Assembly: GCA_014382645.1 (NCBI GenBank)
Contig: JACNJI010000309.1
Span: 1-14,709, forward strand
DNA length: 14,709 nucleotides
Direction of reading: 5' to 3'
Source of the DNA: Verrucomicrobiota bacterium
Lineage (GTDB): Bacteria > Verrucomicrobiota > Verrucomicrobiia > Opitutales > Seribacteraceae
Position numbers and translations under genes: made by a program. A model generated the notes under the pieces. That model saw only the letters and a program-made list of their open reading frames with translations. It searched no databases and was not told where the DNA came from. Numbering within the stretch: position 1 is the stretch's first letter; every line of letters starts with the position of its first letter. This document shows positions 1-8,253 of this stretch, piece by piece.

Positions 1-507
1 GGCAGCTATTCTGGCGGCTTCCTTGAAAGTTTCGACGATGATGGCGGTGTTGGCGCCAGTATCCTCGCGCCACTTCGCCACGCCGAACTCGGCCGAGTCG
101 ATGCGGATCACGCCGTAGTTACGGGCTCCGTGTTCGTTGAAGACCTTCGCAATACGGCAAGCCATCTTAACCGCATCGATAAATTTTCCGCGTTGTTCCG
201 CCGTCCCCATGGCGGAATCGCCCACCGTTCCGGGCCAAACGGGAGCCACTAGCGAGCCGATGGCAAAGCCACGTCCGGTGATGCTATCCGCAATTGCCTT
301 CAACTCATCGTCGGAAGCTTCGGGGTTGGTGTGAGGGAGGAAGAGGAAATAATCGATGCCATCGAACTTTTGGCCATCCACATCGGCTCCTGCGGAAAGA
401 TCGAGCATCCGTTCGAGACTGATGGGGGGCTCTTGCCCTTCATCGCCTCCCTTGCCCACGAGTCCGGGCCACATGGCATTATGAAGTTTTAGAGATGCGT
501 TGCTCAT
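1..507 (-). CDS. Sugar phosphate isomerase/epimerase-like TIM-barrel protein, N-terminal part
   Basis: The reading frame starts at ATG 505-507 and stays open to the left edge, giving 169 residues with the C-terminus missing. An AAAGGA Shine-Dalgarno site lies 7 nt upstream (plus-strand 515-520), which fixes the start. Visible landmarks are MWPGLVGKG at residues 12-20, the segment [14 protein letters not shown] around 43-56, a [10 protein letters not shown] strand and a [11 protein letters not shown] strand. These hydrophobic strands alternating with helices are what I recall of the xylose-isomerase-like (AP endonuclease 2) TIM barrels common in Verrucomicrobia and Planctomycetes. Such proteins act on sugars or inositols, usually with a divalent metal, but the C-terminal metal ligands lie outside the window, so no substrate can be given. 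There is no signal peptide, so it is probably cytoplasmic. A perfect TTGACA (plus-strand complement at 545-550) lies upstream without a good -10. The family is fairly secure, the function is not. Confidence 0.75.
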   Translation of the reverse strand, partial: MSNASLKLHNAMWPGLVGKGGDEGQEPPISLERMLDLSAGADVDGQKFDGIDYFLFLPHTNPEASDDELKAIADSITGRGFAIGSLVAPVWPGTVGDSAMGTAEQRGKFIDAVKMACRIAKVFNEHGARNYGVIRIDSAEFGVAKWREDTGANTAIIVETFKEAARIAA

Positions 508-612
508 TCCGATTTCCTTTGTGTGTGAGGGTTAGCTTTAAGGGTGTCAAAAAAGATGAACATACATCACCATCAAAAGGAATGCCTCGGGCAAGAAAAA
601 AAAGCGAATCCC

Positions 613-641
613 TTGCTTTCTCGGGACTGTCACTCTATAGA
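613..641 (+). promoter_or_regulatory. Candidate sigma-70-type promoter for the thioredoxin/beta-propeller pair
   Basis: TTGCTT (613-618) and TATAGA (636-641) are separated by exactly 17 nt. This predicts transcription starting near 648, about 60 nt before the ATG at 710. Each hexamer is only a partial match to consensus, so this is a plausible site and not a proven one. It lies in the divergent gap between the TIM-barrel gene and the thioredoxin gene. Confidence 0.35.
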
Positions 642-660
642 TTAATGACAATCATGTAAT

Positions 661-679
661 CCCCGTGAACCTCAAGGGG
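661..679 (+). promoter_or_regulatory. Imperfect palindrome in the leader of the thioredoxin gene
   Basis: CCCC-G-TGA-ACC-TCA-A-GGGG is symmetric apart from one G/A mismatch. It has four outer and three inner pairs and a 3-nt centre. It sits just downstream of the predicted promoter start and about 30 nt before the ATG. It could be an operator or a small mRNA hairpin. It has no U-tract, so it is unlikely to be a terminator. Confidence 0.3.
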
Positions 680-709
680 GAGTAAGAACGACCACAGAAG
701 GAGCGACCG

Positions 710-1861
710 ATGAAAAAAATTATTCTTTGCCTATTTCTTTACTCTACAGTCTGGACCTCGGCTGAAACCCGGACTTGGACGAGTACGGCAGGCACCACCT
801 TGGAAGCGGAATTAATGGAGTACGCCAACCGCACGGTGGTCCTGAAGACCACCGGCGGAAGGAAACTCAACCTACCGCTAGCCAAGCTTGTGCCCGAAGA
901 TCAAGTCCGCATAATGAAGTGGGCCGACGAACAAGAGAAAGTCCAGACCAAGACCGAAAGCGACAGCAACACGGGCACCGAAAAGGATAACAAAGCCACG
1001 CTCGAGGGCGGATTGGCCGATCTGCTTCCTGAAAACTTGCTGGATTCGCATGGCAAAGAAGTTTCTCGAGACCAATTGGCGGGCAAAACCGTGGGTTTTT
1101 ATTTTTCCGCGCACTGGTGCCCGCCTTGCAGAACGTTCACTCCAAATCTCGTTAAATTTCGCGATCAGAACAAAGACGACTTCGAGATCGTCTTTGTCAG
1201 CTCCGACAGAAGTCCACAGGCTCAAATGGGCTACATGGAAGAATCGAACATGAAATGGCTTACATTGCCTCACCGAGGCAAGGCGGCAAATAGTCTTGCG
1301 GCCAAATACGGCGTAAGCGGCATACCGGCACTGATCATTGTTTCACCTGACGGGGAAACCATCACCAAGAACGGTCGCGGCGACGTATCGGGCAACCCGA
1401 AAGGCGCGTTGGCCAAATGGACCAAATCCGGCACCTCCACACCCACCGACACTGCTAATTCAAGCGAGAAGAAAAAGAGGGGGGGATCCGATGCCAAGTG
1501 GCTGACCAACCTCGACGATGCTTTGAAGGAAGCGAAGAAAAGCGACAAGACCGTACTCGTAAACTTCACGGGGAGCGATTGGTGCGGATGGTGCATACGC
1601 CTTAAAAAGGAAGTTTTCTCTCAAGACGAGTTCAAGGATTGGGCCGAGGAAAACGTTGTTCTTCTGGAGGCCGACTTCCCCCGCAGCAAACCGACTTTAG
1701 GCGACGCAAGAGAAATCAAGAAGCGCGTGGGCAGCGACGTTCGCGGTTACCCCACCATTCTGTTTCTCGATGCCGGGGGCAAAGTAAAGGGGAAGAGCGG
1801 ATACATGAAAGGCGGCCCGGGAAACTGGGTCAAGAACGCCGAACGCTTCACGGGATCCTGA
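710..1861 (+). CDS. Exported double-thioredoxin protein with N-terminal SLA1-like (SHD1) domain
   Basis: The 383-residue protein starts at ATG 710 behind an AAGGAG site (698-703) with 6-nt spacing. Residues 1-18 form a signal peptide (MKKIILCLFLYS, then TSA). Residues about 19-72 (RTWTSTAGTTLEAEL through VPEDQ and MKW) match the SLA1 homology 1 pattern often fused to secreted proteins in Verrucomicrobia and Planctomycetes. A charged linker follows. The first thioredoxin-like domain, about 103-235, has WCPPC at 136-140 and the cis-Pro in GIPALI near 206. It resembles nucleoredoxin/TlpA proteins. A Ser/Thr/Lys linker leads to a second thioredoxin-like domain, about 261-383, with WCGWC at 291-295 and GYPTI near 348. 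Both active-site cysteine pairs are intact, so periplasmic disulfide reduction or exchange is likely, with unknown partners. The next gene begins 10 nt downstream and is also exported, so the two are probably cotranscribed. Confidence 0.88.
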   Translation: MKKIILCLFLYSTVWTSAETRTWTSTAGTTLEAELMEYANRTVVLKTTGGRKLNLPLAKLVPEDQVRIMKWADEQEKVQTKTESDSNTGTEKDNKATLEGGLADLLPENLLDSHGKEVSRDQLAGKTVGFYFSAHWCPPCRTFTPNLVKFRDQNKDDFEIVFVSSDRSPQAQMGYMEESNMKWLTLPHRGKAANSLAAKYGVSGIPALIIVSPDGETITKNGRGDVSGNPKGALAKWTKSGTSTPTDTANSSEKKKRGGSDAKWLTNLDDALKEAKKSDKTVLVNFTGSDWCGWCIRLKKEVFSQDEFKDWAEENVVLLEADFPRSKPTLGDAREIKKRVGSDVRGYPTILFLDAGGKVKGKSGYMKGGPGNWVKNAERFTGS

Positions 1862-1871
1862 ACCCAAGACC

Positions 1872-4800
1872 TTGAACCGAGCTTGCCACCCTTTTATCAT
1901 CGCAAGCTTCGGCTTCGCGATAATTGCGAATGCTGCCTTCGCAGTTGGCGAAAATTGGAACCAAGCTTCGATTTGGTTAAAAAAGGGAGACGTGGTCGAG
2001 GTTTCCGCCCCGGCGGAAGCTAAACGGGTTCGTCTCGAAATACGTGATAAAGAAACAGGTGAATGGGACGCAGTAAAGACAGGACACCTTCCAGGGTCGC
2101 GGGCGGGCAAGATTTACTTGGAGATACCTTTCGACGTGGACCGAAGTCGCGTGCGAGTCAGGTGGAACAATTCCGATCCCCTTCCCTATTCCTTTTACGA
2201 AGGTCGTAGCAAATTTGGAGCTAGAGAGGGGGATGCTTCGTCCGCATCCGCTCAATTTCGAACTGCAGAATTAGCCTTTAGCGCAGTGGCAGATAGCGCC
2301 GAAGCTTCGGACGACGGCACGGACAACGTGCAGGAGTCCGATGTTTGGCGACTATCGGGAGACAGGCTCTATTTCTTCAATCAAATGCGAGGGTTGCAGG
2401 TGGTCGACCTCTCCCAACCCAATGATCCAAAGGTGATCGCCCGACACCGGTTACCCGCATCTGGCGAGCAAATGTACGTCACGGATGACGGAGACTATGC
2501 ATTTTTGCTGGCCCGCAAAGCCGATCAAGGCTGGCCATATTCGTCGGAAGTAAGGGTGTTGAAACTGGACGGTTCGGAAATTTCCGAAGTGGCACGCCTT
2601 GACCTCGATGCCAGTTATAAGGAAAGCCGCATGGTCGGGGACAAGCTCTACGTGCTCTCCGAAAAATGGGAAAAAGACAAGATGGCATGGCAAAACTGGT
2701 CCTTCTCCTACAGTACGCGCCTCGCCACTTTCGACCTAAGCGATCCCGACAATCCTCGAAAAATCGATGAGAAAATTCTCGCGGGAGCGCCTCAAGTCAT
2801 CTCCGCCACAAACAGTAACCTGATGGTCGTGACCCGAGACCCCTCTGATTATTACAACAAGCACCTCGTTCACGTATTCGACCTCACGGGCTTTACGGGC
2901 GTCCCCGAACAGGTAACCGAGGTAAAACCCGGTGGTCGCGTACTCGACAAGTTCAAGCTCCGCATCCGCAACGGCATCCTCACCGTCATCTCGCAAGCCT
3001 ACCGTGAGGAAAGTTGGAGAGCCAGATATTCACTGCTGGAGACTTTCAAGCTCTCAACGGGAAAACGCCTCGGCTCAATGGAACTGGCCGAACGGGAAAC
3101 TTTGTACGCCACCCGTTTCGACGGCGACTACGCATACGTCGTAACCTTTCTCCGCACCGATCCCCTCTTCATCATCGATCTGACGAAACCAAAGACACCC
3201 CGCCTAATATCCGAGCTGATCGTTCCCGGTTGGTCCGAATACATCCAGCCCATGGGCGACCAACTTTTCGCCGTGGGCGTGGAAGAAGGACGGGTAACCG
3301 CTTCCCTTTTCGACATTTCCGATAAGGAAAACCCGCGCCTCGCCTATCGGGTGTTCATGGGGAAAGAAGGGGCTTATTCGTGGAGTGAGGCCAACTACGA
3401 CGAAAAGGCTATCGGACAGTTGCCCTCCCAAAACCTTTTCCTGATTCCCTTTCAATCATGGGAAGAAGGAGGATACGTCAAAAAGGTGCAGATCCTCGAA
3501 GTGACGAATACGGGCCTGGTCACAAGAGGCGAAATCACACACCGCTTCCAAGCACGCCGAGCAGCCCCCGATGAAACCGGGATGCACATATTCTCGATTT
3601 CGGGAAACGAGCTCCGGGTGACCGATTTCGCCGACCGTGAAAACCCGAAACCCTTGGCCCAAATGCCTCTCGCATGGAAGGTCGACCGTATCCACCTTTC
3701 AGGCGAACACCTTCTCCAGATCGAAGACCAAGGCGGATACTATTGGGGCTGGGGAATATCTTCGCAGGATGCAAACGCCACGCTACGCGTAACAAAAACG
3801 GCAACTCCCGACGAGCTGATCAGTTCGCTGAACCTCGGCGGGGGCACAATAGCCGGCAGCCTTGTCCATGCGGGGAAGCTTCATCTCGCTCTGGCAAACA
3901 ACGGGAAGCTAGTGGCCGAGGTCTACGATTTGGAAGCCAACGGTTCCGCAATAAGGTTGGCATCCGCCGAGGTAAAACTGAAGAGCGGAACCTACCGCCC
4001 CGAATTGAAGGCCTTCATACTCGATGAAAAAACCGTTTGCTGGGCTACCATCGGCAAAAAGGGTCAAACTTACTTACCTTACGAATACAGGCGATCAAGC
4101 ATTATGATGGACGACGTCATGTACCCCTATCCGAGCTACGGGTCGGCAACCGTCGAGGCGCACACCTTCACCTTCGAGGAAAACTTGGCGGGATCGACCC
4201 TCGTTCACGAAGCCAACGCCAGCATCACTCTCGCGGGCAACGTTCAATGGAGCGAACCCTTCCTGCTGCAGAACCGCATCCTGTACGGGTCCACGGTCAC
4301 CAATCACCTCTACGATTCCAAGGAGACTTGGCGAGTCGTGAACTCGGACGTAAACTCCAGTCTCCACGGATTCGACCTAACTGAGCCGAAGAGCCCCAAG
4401 ATCCTCGCCACGGCGTCACTGCCCGGTCTACTGGCAGGTGTACACCAACTGGAAGAAGGCTCGCAAGAAGCCTACCTTTTCGCGGAAAGCAAGGATACCT
4501 CCATCGGTATTTACCGCCCCATGCCCATCAACCTCGATGACGACTCCGGCGAAAACAAAATCATCCCCGAAACCGAGCGTTATGGTCGCTCCTTGACTGC
4601 TTGCGCCTACGACGGCACCCTCGCCTACTACCTCGATGAACTCGACCTTTCCGGCACCTCGGGCCCGCTCGCCGTTGCAAAAGGCAATGTCTTTGTCGGT
4701 CTGTCGAACTCGCAGTCCCCGGGAGTCGATGGATACCGAATAGACGAGTCGGGCCTCTTTGCCAAGACATCCGGCCTTTTCAAAGGTGAAAACCTAACGG

Positions 4801-5471
4801 CACTGGCAACCGACGGCTCCTACCTCATCGGCCGAACAACCAACGGCGTCCGAGTCGCCGACGTCAACCAAATCGACTCCCCGTACGAGTGGCCCAATGC
4901 TATGCTATCGGGAAACCTCTACCCGACCATCGGGCATTTCGTCTCGTCCCCCGACGGCATTCGCATACCCGTGGGAAACTACGGGGTCGAATACCTGCCC
5001 ATTCCCCCATCCACGGAACGACGAACCCTTAAAGCCCGCCGTTCGGGCACGGTCGAAGACTGGACGGTTCTGGACGAATCCCTATTCCGGGTATTCAAGG
5101 CGGACGAGGTTCCCGTCTCGCTCGCCCACGCCTCCTCGCCCGGTTGGAAATTTCGACCGGCCTCAGCCCTCGACCAAAATGCCACCTCGCTGGAAGCCCA
5201 TTGGAAAAGCCTGCCGTGGTTTGGTTTTTTCCACGCCCGGAGTTACCCGTGGATCTACCATGCCCGCCTTGGCTGGACCTATGTTTCCGAAGGCGAAGAA
5301 AACGCGCTCTGGATCTGGCGAGCAAAGAGCGGTTGGCTCTGGACACGACCCGATCTCTACCCCCACCTTTATCATCACGCGACCACCGCCTGGACCTACC
5401 TCGACCTTCAAGCGGCCTCCGACACCGTCCGCCTCTACGATCGCTCCGCCCAGGACTGGAGAACCGAATAG
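1872..5471 (+). CDS. Large secreted beta-propeller protein with LVIVD-like repeats and Trp/Tyr-rich C-terminus
   Basis: This 1199-residue protein starts at TTG 1872. No ATG occurs for well over 100 codons, and the TTG gives a good signal peptide (residues 1-24, FIIASFGFAIIANAAFA core), so the start is supported although no Shine-Dalgarno site is visible. Repeats of the form hydrophobic-DLS/DLT-x-P-x-x-P recur: VVDLSQPNDP, TFDLSDPDNP, IIDLTKPKTP, FDISDKENP, VTDFADRENP and FDLTEPKSP. Each is followed by strands such as YAYVV. This is the pattern of secreted beta-propeller proteins (Pfam Beta_propel, related to WD40) and LVIVD repeats. The last about 90 residues, from about 1107, are a distinct domain with WIYH, GWTY, WIW, GWLW and WTYL motifs. 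It likely acts outside the cytoplasm as a binding or scaffold protein; no catalytic residues are apparent and the ligand is unknown. It ends 5 nt from the convergent MetK-like gene. Confidence 0.82.
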   Translation: MNRACHPFIIASFGFAIIANAAFAVGENWNQASIWLKKGDVVEVSAPAEAKRVRLEIRDKETGEWDAVKTGHLPGSRAGKIYLEIPFDVDRSRVRVRWNNSDPLPYSFYEGRSKFGAREGDASSASAQFRTAELAFSAVADSAEASDDGTDNVQESDVWRLSGDRLYFFNQMRGLQVVDLSQPNDPKVIARHRLPASGEQMYVTDDGDYAFLLARKADQGWPYSSEVRVLKLDGSEISEVARLDLDASYKESRMVGDKLYVLSEKWEKDKMAWQNWSFSYSTRLATFDLSDPDNPRKIDEKILAGAPQVISATNSNLMVVTRDPSDYYNKHLVHVFDLTGFTGVPEQVTEVKPGGRVLDKFKLRIRNGILTVISQAYREESWRARYSLLETFKLSTGKRLGSMELAERETLYATRFDGDYAYVVTFLRTDPLFIIDLTKPKTPRLISELIVPGWSEYIQPMGDQLFAVGVEEGRVTASLFDISDKENPRLAYRVFMGKEGAYSWSEANYDEKAIGQLPSQNLFLIPFQSWEEGGYVKKVQILEVTNTGLVTRGEITHRFQARRAAPDETGMHIFSISGNELRVTDFADRENPKPLAQMPLAWKVDRIHLSGEHLLQIEDQGGYYWGWGISSQDANATLRVTKTATPDELISSLNLGGGTIAGSLVHAGKLHLALANNGKLVAEVYDLEANGSAIRLASAEVKLKSGTYRPELKAFILDEKTVCWATIGKKGQTYLPYEYRRSSIMMDDVMYPYPSYGSATVEAHTFTFEENLAGSTLVHEANASITLAGNVQWSEPFLLQNRILYGSTVTNHLYDSKETWRVVNSDVNSSLHGFDLTEPKSPKILATASLPGLLAGVHQLEEGSQEAYLFAESKDTSIGIYRPMPINLDDDSGENKIIPETERYGRSLTACAYDGTLAYYLDELDLSGTSGPLAVAKGNVFVGLSNSQSPGVDGYRIDESGLFAKTSGLFKGENLTALATDGSYLIGRTTNGVRVADVNQIDSPYEWPNAMLSGNLYPTIGHFVSSPDGIRIPVGNYGVEYLPIPPSTERRTLKARRSGTVEDWTVLDESLFRVFKADEVPVSLAHASSPGWKFRPASALDQNATSLEAHWKSLPWFGFFHARSYPWIYHARLGWTYVSEGEENALWIWRAKSGWLWTRPDLYPHLYHHATTAWTYLDLQAASDTVRLYDRSAQDWRTE

Positions 5472-5476
5472 GTCTT

Positions 5477-6436
5477 TCAACTTTCCCAAGGCAGGTCGGG
5501 GTTTTGGAAGTAGCCCGACAGAGCCACTTTCGGCCAATCGACGATCCCGAGATCGAGATCCCTGAAAATAACGTCGATGCCGAACCAGTCACGGGGAGGC
5601 AATTGATTGACTGCAAGTTCCTGCCACCCACCGGTAGCCCGCAAATGGGCTTCCACAAGAAAAGGCTCGGCTTCTCCCGGAGACCAGCCAAGTCGCACGC
5701 GCACCGGTTCGCCGTGCGTCTTGCATAGACGCTTGGCAAGTTGGCGGGCTCGCAGTGGACCTACCCGATCTATCTTGTGCGGATCCTTCCCGCAGAGGGC
5801 TCCTCCGCCAATCGGGACCGCCGGACCATAATGGTCCACCACCAGTTTCCTGCCGCTCAGGCCATTGTCGCCCTGGGGCCCGCCTTGGCAAAAGTCACCC
5901 GCGCCGTTGAGATAAAACTTCTCGATCCCAAAGGTGGAGGATAGCCCAGTCAGTTCGGACTGTTTCTCGAGTGCGCTCAAGGTGTCTGCGAGAAAGGGAA
6001 ACCGTTTCCGGTACTGCAGTTCGTAATCGATTCCCTTGCGGTGTTGGAGACTGACCGTGAGACGTTCCCATTCCCAGCTCGTCGACGAACAAGCCCCTAC
6101 CCGTCGTAGAATCGGCAAAACCTTGAGGTCGGGCCCGAAGTCATGGACCCTACGCGAGCGCCAAGCCTCCAGGCAGCTCCCGATTCGATTGGCGAGCCAA
6201 TCAGCAGCGGGCAGGTAATTGGTCTCGGGCGAGTCCTCGGCAAATCCGAGGACAATGTTCTGGTCGTCGGACAGGGAGCGAATTTCATCCTCTTCCTCGG
6301 ACAAGGTCTCTATACAGGTTGAAATCTTAACCTTGAGGACTTCCGGTCCGGGTCCCCAGTGCGCTCCATACCGCGCATCCCGGCCTATGGCCTTGTACCA
6401 CCGTGGCGATCCCCTCGCCCGGTTGGTAACCCGCAC
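5477..6436 (-). CDS. Divergent, N-terminally truncated S-adenosylmethionine synthetase (MetK) homolog
   Basis: The frame runs from GTG 6436 to TGA 5477-5479 (319 residues; MetK is usually about 380-400). Alignment by eye covers MetK from about residue 55 to the end. Matches include a Gly-Phe-Ala strand after SDDQ at 57-60 (MetK GAGDQG...FGYA), LTVSLQH at 126-132, GGPQGDNGLSGRK at 185-197, GGGALCGKDPHKID at 210-223, and a C-terminus ending GYF...LPWES like MetK GHFG...FPWE. The C-terminal active-site Asp, Arg and Lys residues of these motifs (D190, R196, K197, K217, K221, D223) are kept. The first about 50 MetK residues, including HPDK that binds ATP and metal, are absent: an in-frame TAA at 6473-6475 blocks extension and no ATG lies between. 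It is either a decaying paralog or a repurposed protein. There is no frame break within the 319 codons. It stands alone, convergent with the beta-propeller gene. Confidence 0.72.
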   Translation of the reverse strand: MRVTNRARGSPRWYKAIGRDARYGAHWGPGPEVLKVKISTCIETLSEEEDEIRSLSDDQNIVLGFAEDSPETNYLPAADWLANRIGSCLEAWRSRRVHDFGPDLKVLPILRRVGACSSTSWEWERLTVSLQHRKGIDYELQYRKRFPFLADTLSALEKQSELTGLSSTFGIEKFYLNGAGDFCQGGPQGDNGLSGRKLVVDHYGPAVPIGGGALCGKDPHKIDRVGPLRARQLAKRLCKTHGEPVRVRLGWSPGEAEPFLVEAHLRATGGWQELAVNQLPPRDWFGIDVIFRDLDLGIVDWPKVALSGYFQNPDLPWES

Positions 6437-6540
6437 TGAACGGGTTTCTACGGATGCTTGCTTTCGGAGCGCTTAACTACATGCCCTTAAACCTATGAAT
6501 GATAATCTCGATCGCAACCCGTGAGCGTGTCATAATTTCC

Positions 6541-6584
6541 TTAAAGCTTTCAACGTTGTCTTATCCAAGCTTTCCAAGCATAAG
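6541..6584 (+). promoter_or_regulatory. Palindromic and repeated motifs just upstream of the sugar operon
   Basis: Two signals lie within 52 nt of the uxaA-family start. A near palindrome TTAAAGCTTTCAA (6541-6553) has the exact core AAAGCTTT and resembles the A/T-flanked GC-centred operators of sugar-responsive LacI/GntR-type repressors. Then CTTAT (6560-6564) and ATAAG (6580-6584) form an inverted repeat enclosing two direct copies of CCAAGC (6565-6570 and 6574-6579). A CATAAT hexamer at 6531-6536 could be a -10, but no matching -35 is seen. No regulator gene is in the window, so this is only a candidate operator/leader. Confidence 0.3.
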
Positions 6585-6592
6585 ACTCTGCT

Positions 6593-8242
6593 ATGCATTC
6601 GAGCCCCAAAACAGCAATGAAGGTCGCCCGCGAGGACAATCTCGTGGTGGCGTTGCGAGACTTGCATTCGGGCGAGATCGTCGAGGTGGAAGGGGAAACC
6701 TACGAGTTGCCCGACAATGTTTCCGCCAAGCATAAGTTTGCCGACAAGGATTTTGAAAAGGGTGACCTCGCCACCATGTACGGGGTGGTTGTTGGGGAGA
6801 CCACCCAAGCCGTTCCACGCGGTGGCCCCCTCACCACCGAGAACCTCGCCCATCGCTCGGCGGAATATGGCGAACAGACTGAGGAAATATCGTGGAACGC
6901 CCCCGACGTCTCTCGCTGGAAGGACGTAACCTTTAATGGATTCCACCGCAGCGATGGCTCCGTCGGCACCGCCAACCACTGGCTGGTCATCCCCATGGTC
7001 TTCTGCGAAAACGGGAATGTTGAGCTTCTGCGAGAGGCCATGCTTCGAGCACTGGGCTACGAGCGACGCGGTCACTATCAGACATTTGCCCAGGAGCTCG
7101 CCGAAACATGCCGAACGGGTGGCGATCTTTCGCGCGTCAGCCTGCCCGAGGAGGGAGAAATTCGACCTTCCCCCATTTTCCCCAACGTCGATGGAGTGAA
7201 ATTCCTCGTCCACGGCCTTGGTTGTGGAGAGACCCGCGGGATATCTAACGAGCTATGCGGCTTGTTGGCGGGATACGCGAACCACCCGAACGTGGCCGGC
7301 GTCACCATATTGAGCCTTGGCTGTCAACACGCTCAGGTTTCCATTCTGGAGGAGGAAATAGCCAAGAGAAACCCGAGTTTCGACAAACCCCTTCTAGTAT
7401 ACGAACAACAAAAACATCCCTCCGAGCGCGATATGCTCGAACGGGCCATACGCGAAACGTTCGAAGGTCTCCGCAAGGCCAATGAGTGTGAACGTCTACC
7501 TGCCTCTCTCTCCAAGCTTACCCTAGGCATGGAGTGCGGGGCATCCGACGGGTTTTCGGGCATTTCCGCGAACCCCACCCTCGGCCGAGTCGCCGACCTG
7601 ACCGTTGCTCTGGGTGGTCGCGTAATCCTTTCCGAATTTCCTGAGCTTTGCGGAGTTGAACAGGAGTTGGTGAACCGTTGCGCGGAACCGGCCATAGGTC
7701 GACGCTTCATCGACATCATGAGAAACTACGAAGACCGGGCAAAGGAAGCCGGATCCGGTTTTCACATGAACCCCTCACCGGGCAACGTAAAAGACGGCTT
7801 GATCACCGACGCCATAAAGTCGGCGGGGGCTGCTCGAAAAGGCGGCACTTCACCGGTGGTCGATGCCCTAGACTATCCCGGTTGGGTTTCCAAGCCCGGC
7901 CTTTCCTTGCTCTGTACCGCCGGAAACGACGTGGAGTCGACCACCGCAATGGCGGGGGCGGGGGCCAACCTCATGCTCTTCTCCACGGGGCTCGGCACGC
8001 CCACGGGAAACCCCGTAGCCCCGGTCGTCAAAGTGTCCACCAATAGCAAGCTCGCGGAATCCTTCGTAGAATACATAGACTTTGACACTGGCCCTATCAT
8101 CCGAGGGGAAAGCACGGTCGAGGAAAAGGGGGATGAACTGTTCGAATCCGTCATCGCCTATGCAAGCGGAGAAAAAATGACCAAGGCCGTACGCCAGGGA
8201 CGAGACGACTTTCTACCTTGGAAGCGAGGAATGTCTCTGTAG
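6593..8242 (+). CDS. UxaA-family (altronate/galactarate-type) sugar-acid dehydratase, likely L-fuconate dehydratase role
   Basis: The 549-residue product has the full two-part UxaA architecture. An N-terminal SAF-like domain spans about 9-95 (AREDNLVVALRDL, then SAKHKFA and GVVVGE). The large dehydratase domain follows, with GFHRSDGSVGTANHW near 115-129, HGLGCGETRG near 208, LSLGCQHAQ near 240, GMECGASDGFSG near 311-322, SPGN, and a C-terminal STGLGTPTGNPVAPVVKV. The conserved Cys and His residues fit the metal-dependent (iron) water-eliminating family. The family dehydrates aldonic or aldaric acids to 2-keto-3-deoxy acids. The L-fuconate role is inferred from the downstream genes and from my recollection of UxaA homologs in Campylobacter and Veillonella fucose loci. 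ATG 6593 is the first start; ATG 6617 is an alternative that trims eight non-conserved residues. Neither has a clear Shine-Dalgarno. It is the first gene of the operon, with the next start 11 nt after its TAG. Confidence 0.87.
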   Translation: MHSSPKTAMKVAREDNLVVALRDLHSGEIVEVEGETYELPDNVSAKHKFADKDFEKGDLATMYGVVVGETTQAVPRGGPLTTENLAHRSAEYGEQTEEISWNAPDVSRWKDVTFNGFHRSDGSVGTANHWLVIPMVFCENGNVELLREAMLRALGYERRGHYQTFAQELAETCRTGGDLSRVSLPEEGEIRPSPIFPNVDGVKFLVHGLGCGETRGISNELCGLLAGYANHPNVAGVTILSLGCQHAQVSILEEEIAKRNPSFDKPLLVYEQQKHPSERDMLERAIRETFEGLRKANECERLPASLSKLTLGMECGASDGFSGISANPTLGRVADLTVALGGRVILSEFPELCGVEQELVNRCAEPAIGRRFIDIMRNYEDRAKEAGSGFHMNPSPGNVKDGLITDAIKSAGAARKGGTSPVVDALDYPGWVSKPGLSLLCTAGNDVESTTAMAGAGANLMLFSTGLGTPTGNPVAPVVKVSTNSKLAESFVEYIDFDTGPIIRGESTVEEKGDELFESVIAYASGEKMTKAVRQGRDDFLPWKRGMSL

Positions 8243-8253
8243 ATTTAGAAAAC

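Noticed and set aside
5095..5739. Long minus-strand open frame (214 codons) under the end of the beta-propeller gene.
   Set aside because: It is Arg/Gly/Ser-rich and spans two unrelated genes, typical of an antisense shadow in high-GC coding DNA.
6477..6590. Short minus-strand frame (ESFKEIM, then SRVAIEIIIHRFKGM) just upstream of the MetK-like gene that faintly resembles the RVA(C/I)E strand of MetK.
   Set aside because: It is in another frame, the distance to the main frame is longer than in MetK, and no HPDK motif is present. The similarity is too short to call a remnant.
8218..8253. TTG start for the SDR, extending it by 12 residues into the uxaA-family gene.
   Set aside because: ATG 8254 gives the normal SDR N-terminus close to the cofactor loop; the extension is the uxaA tail read in another frame.
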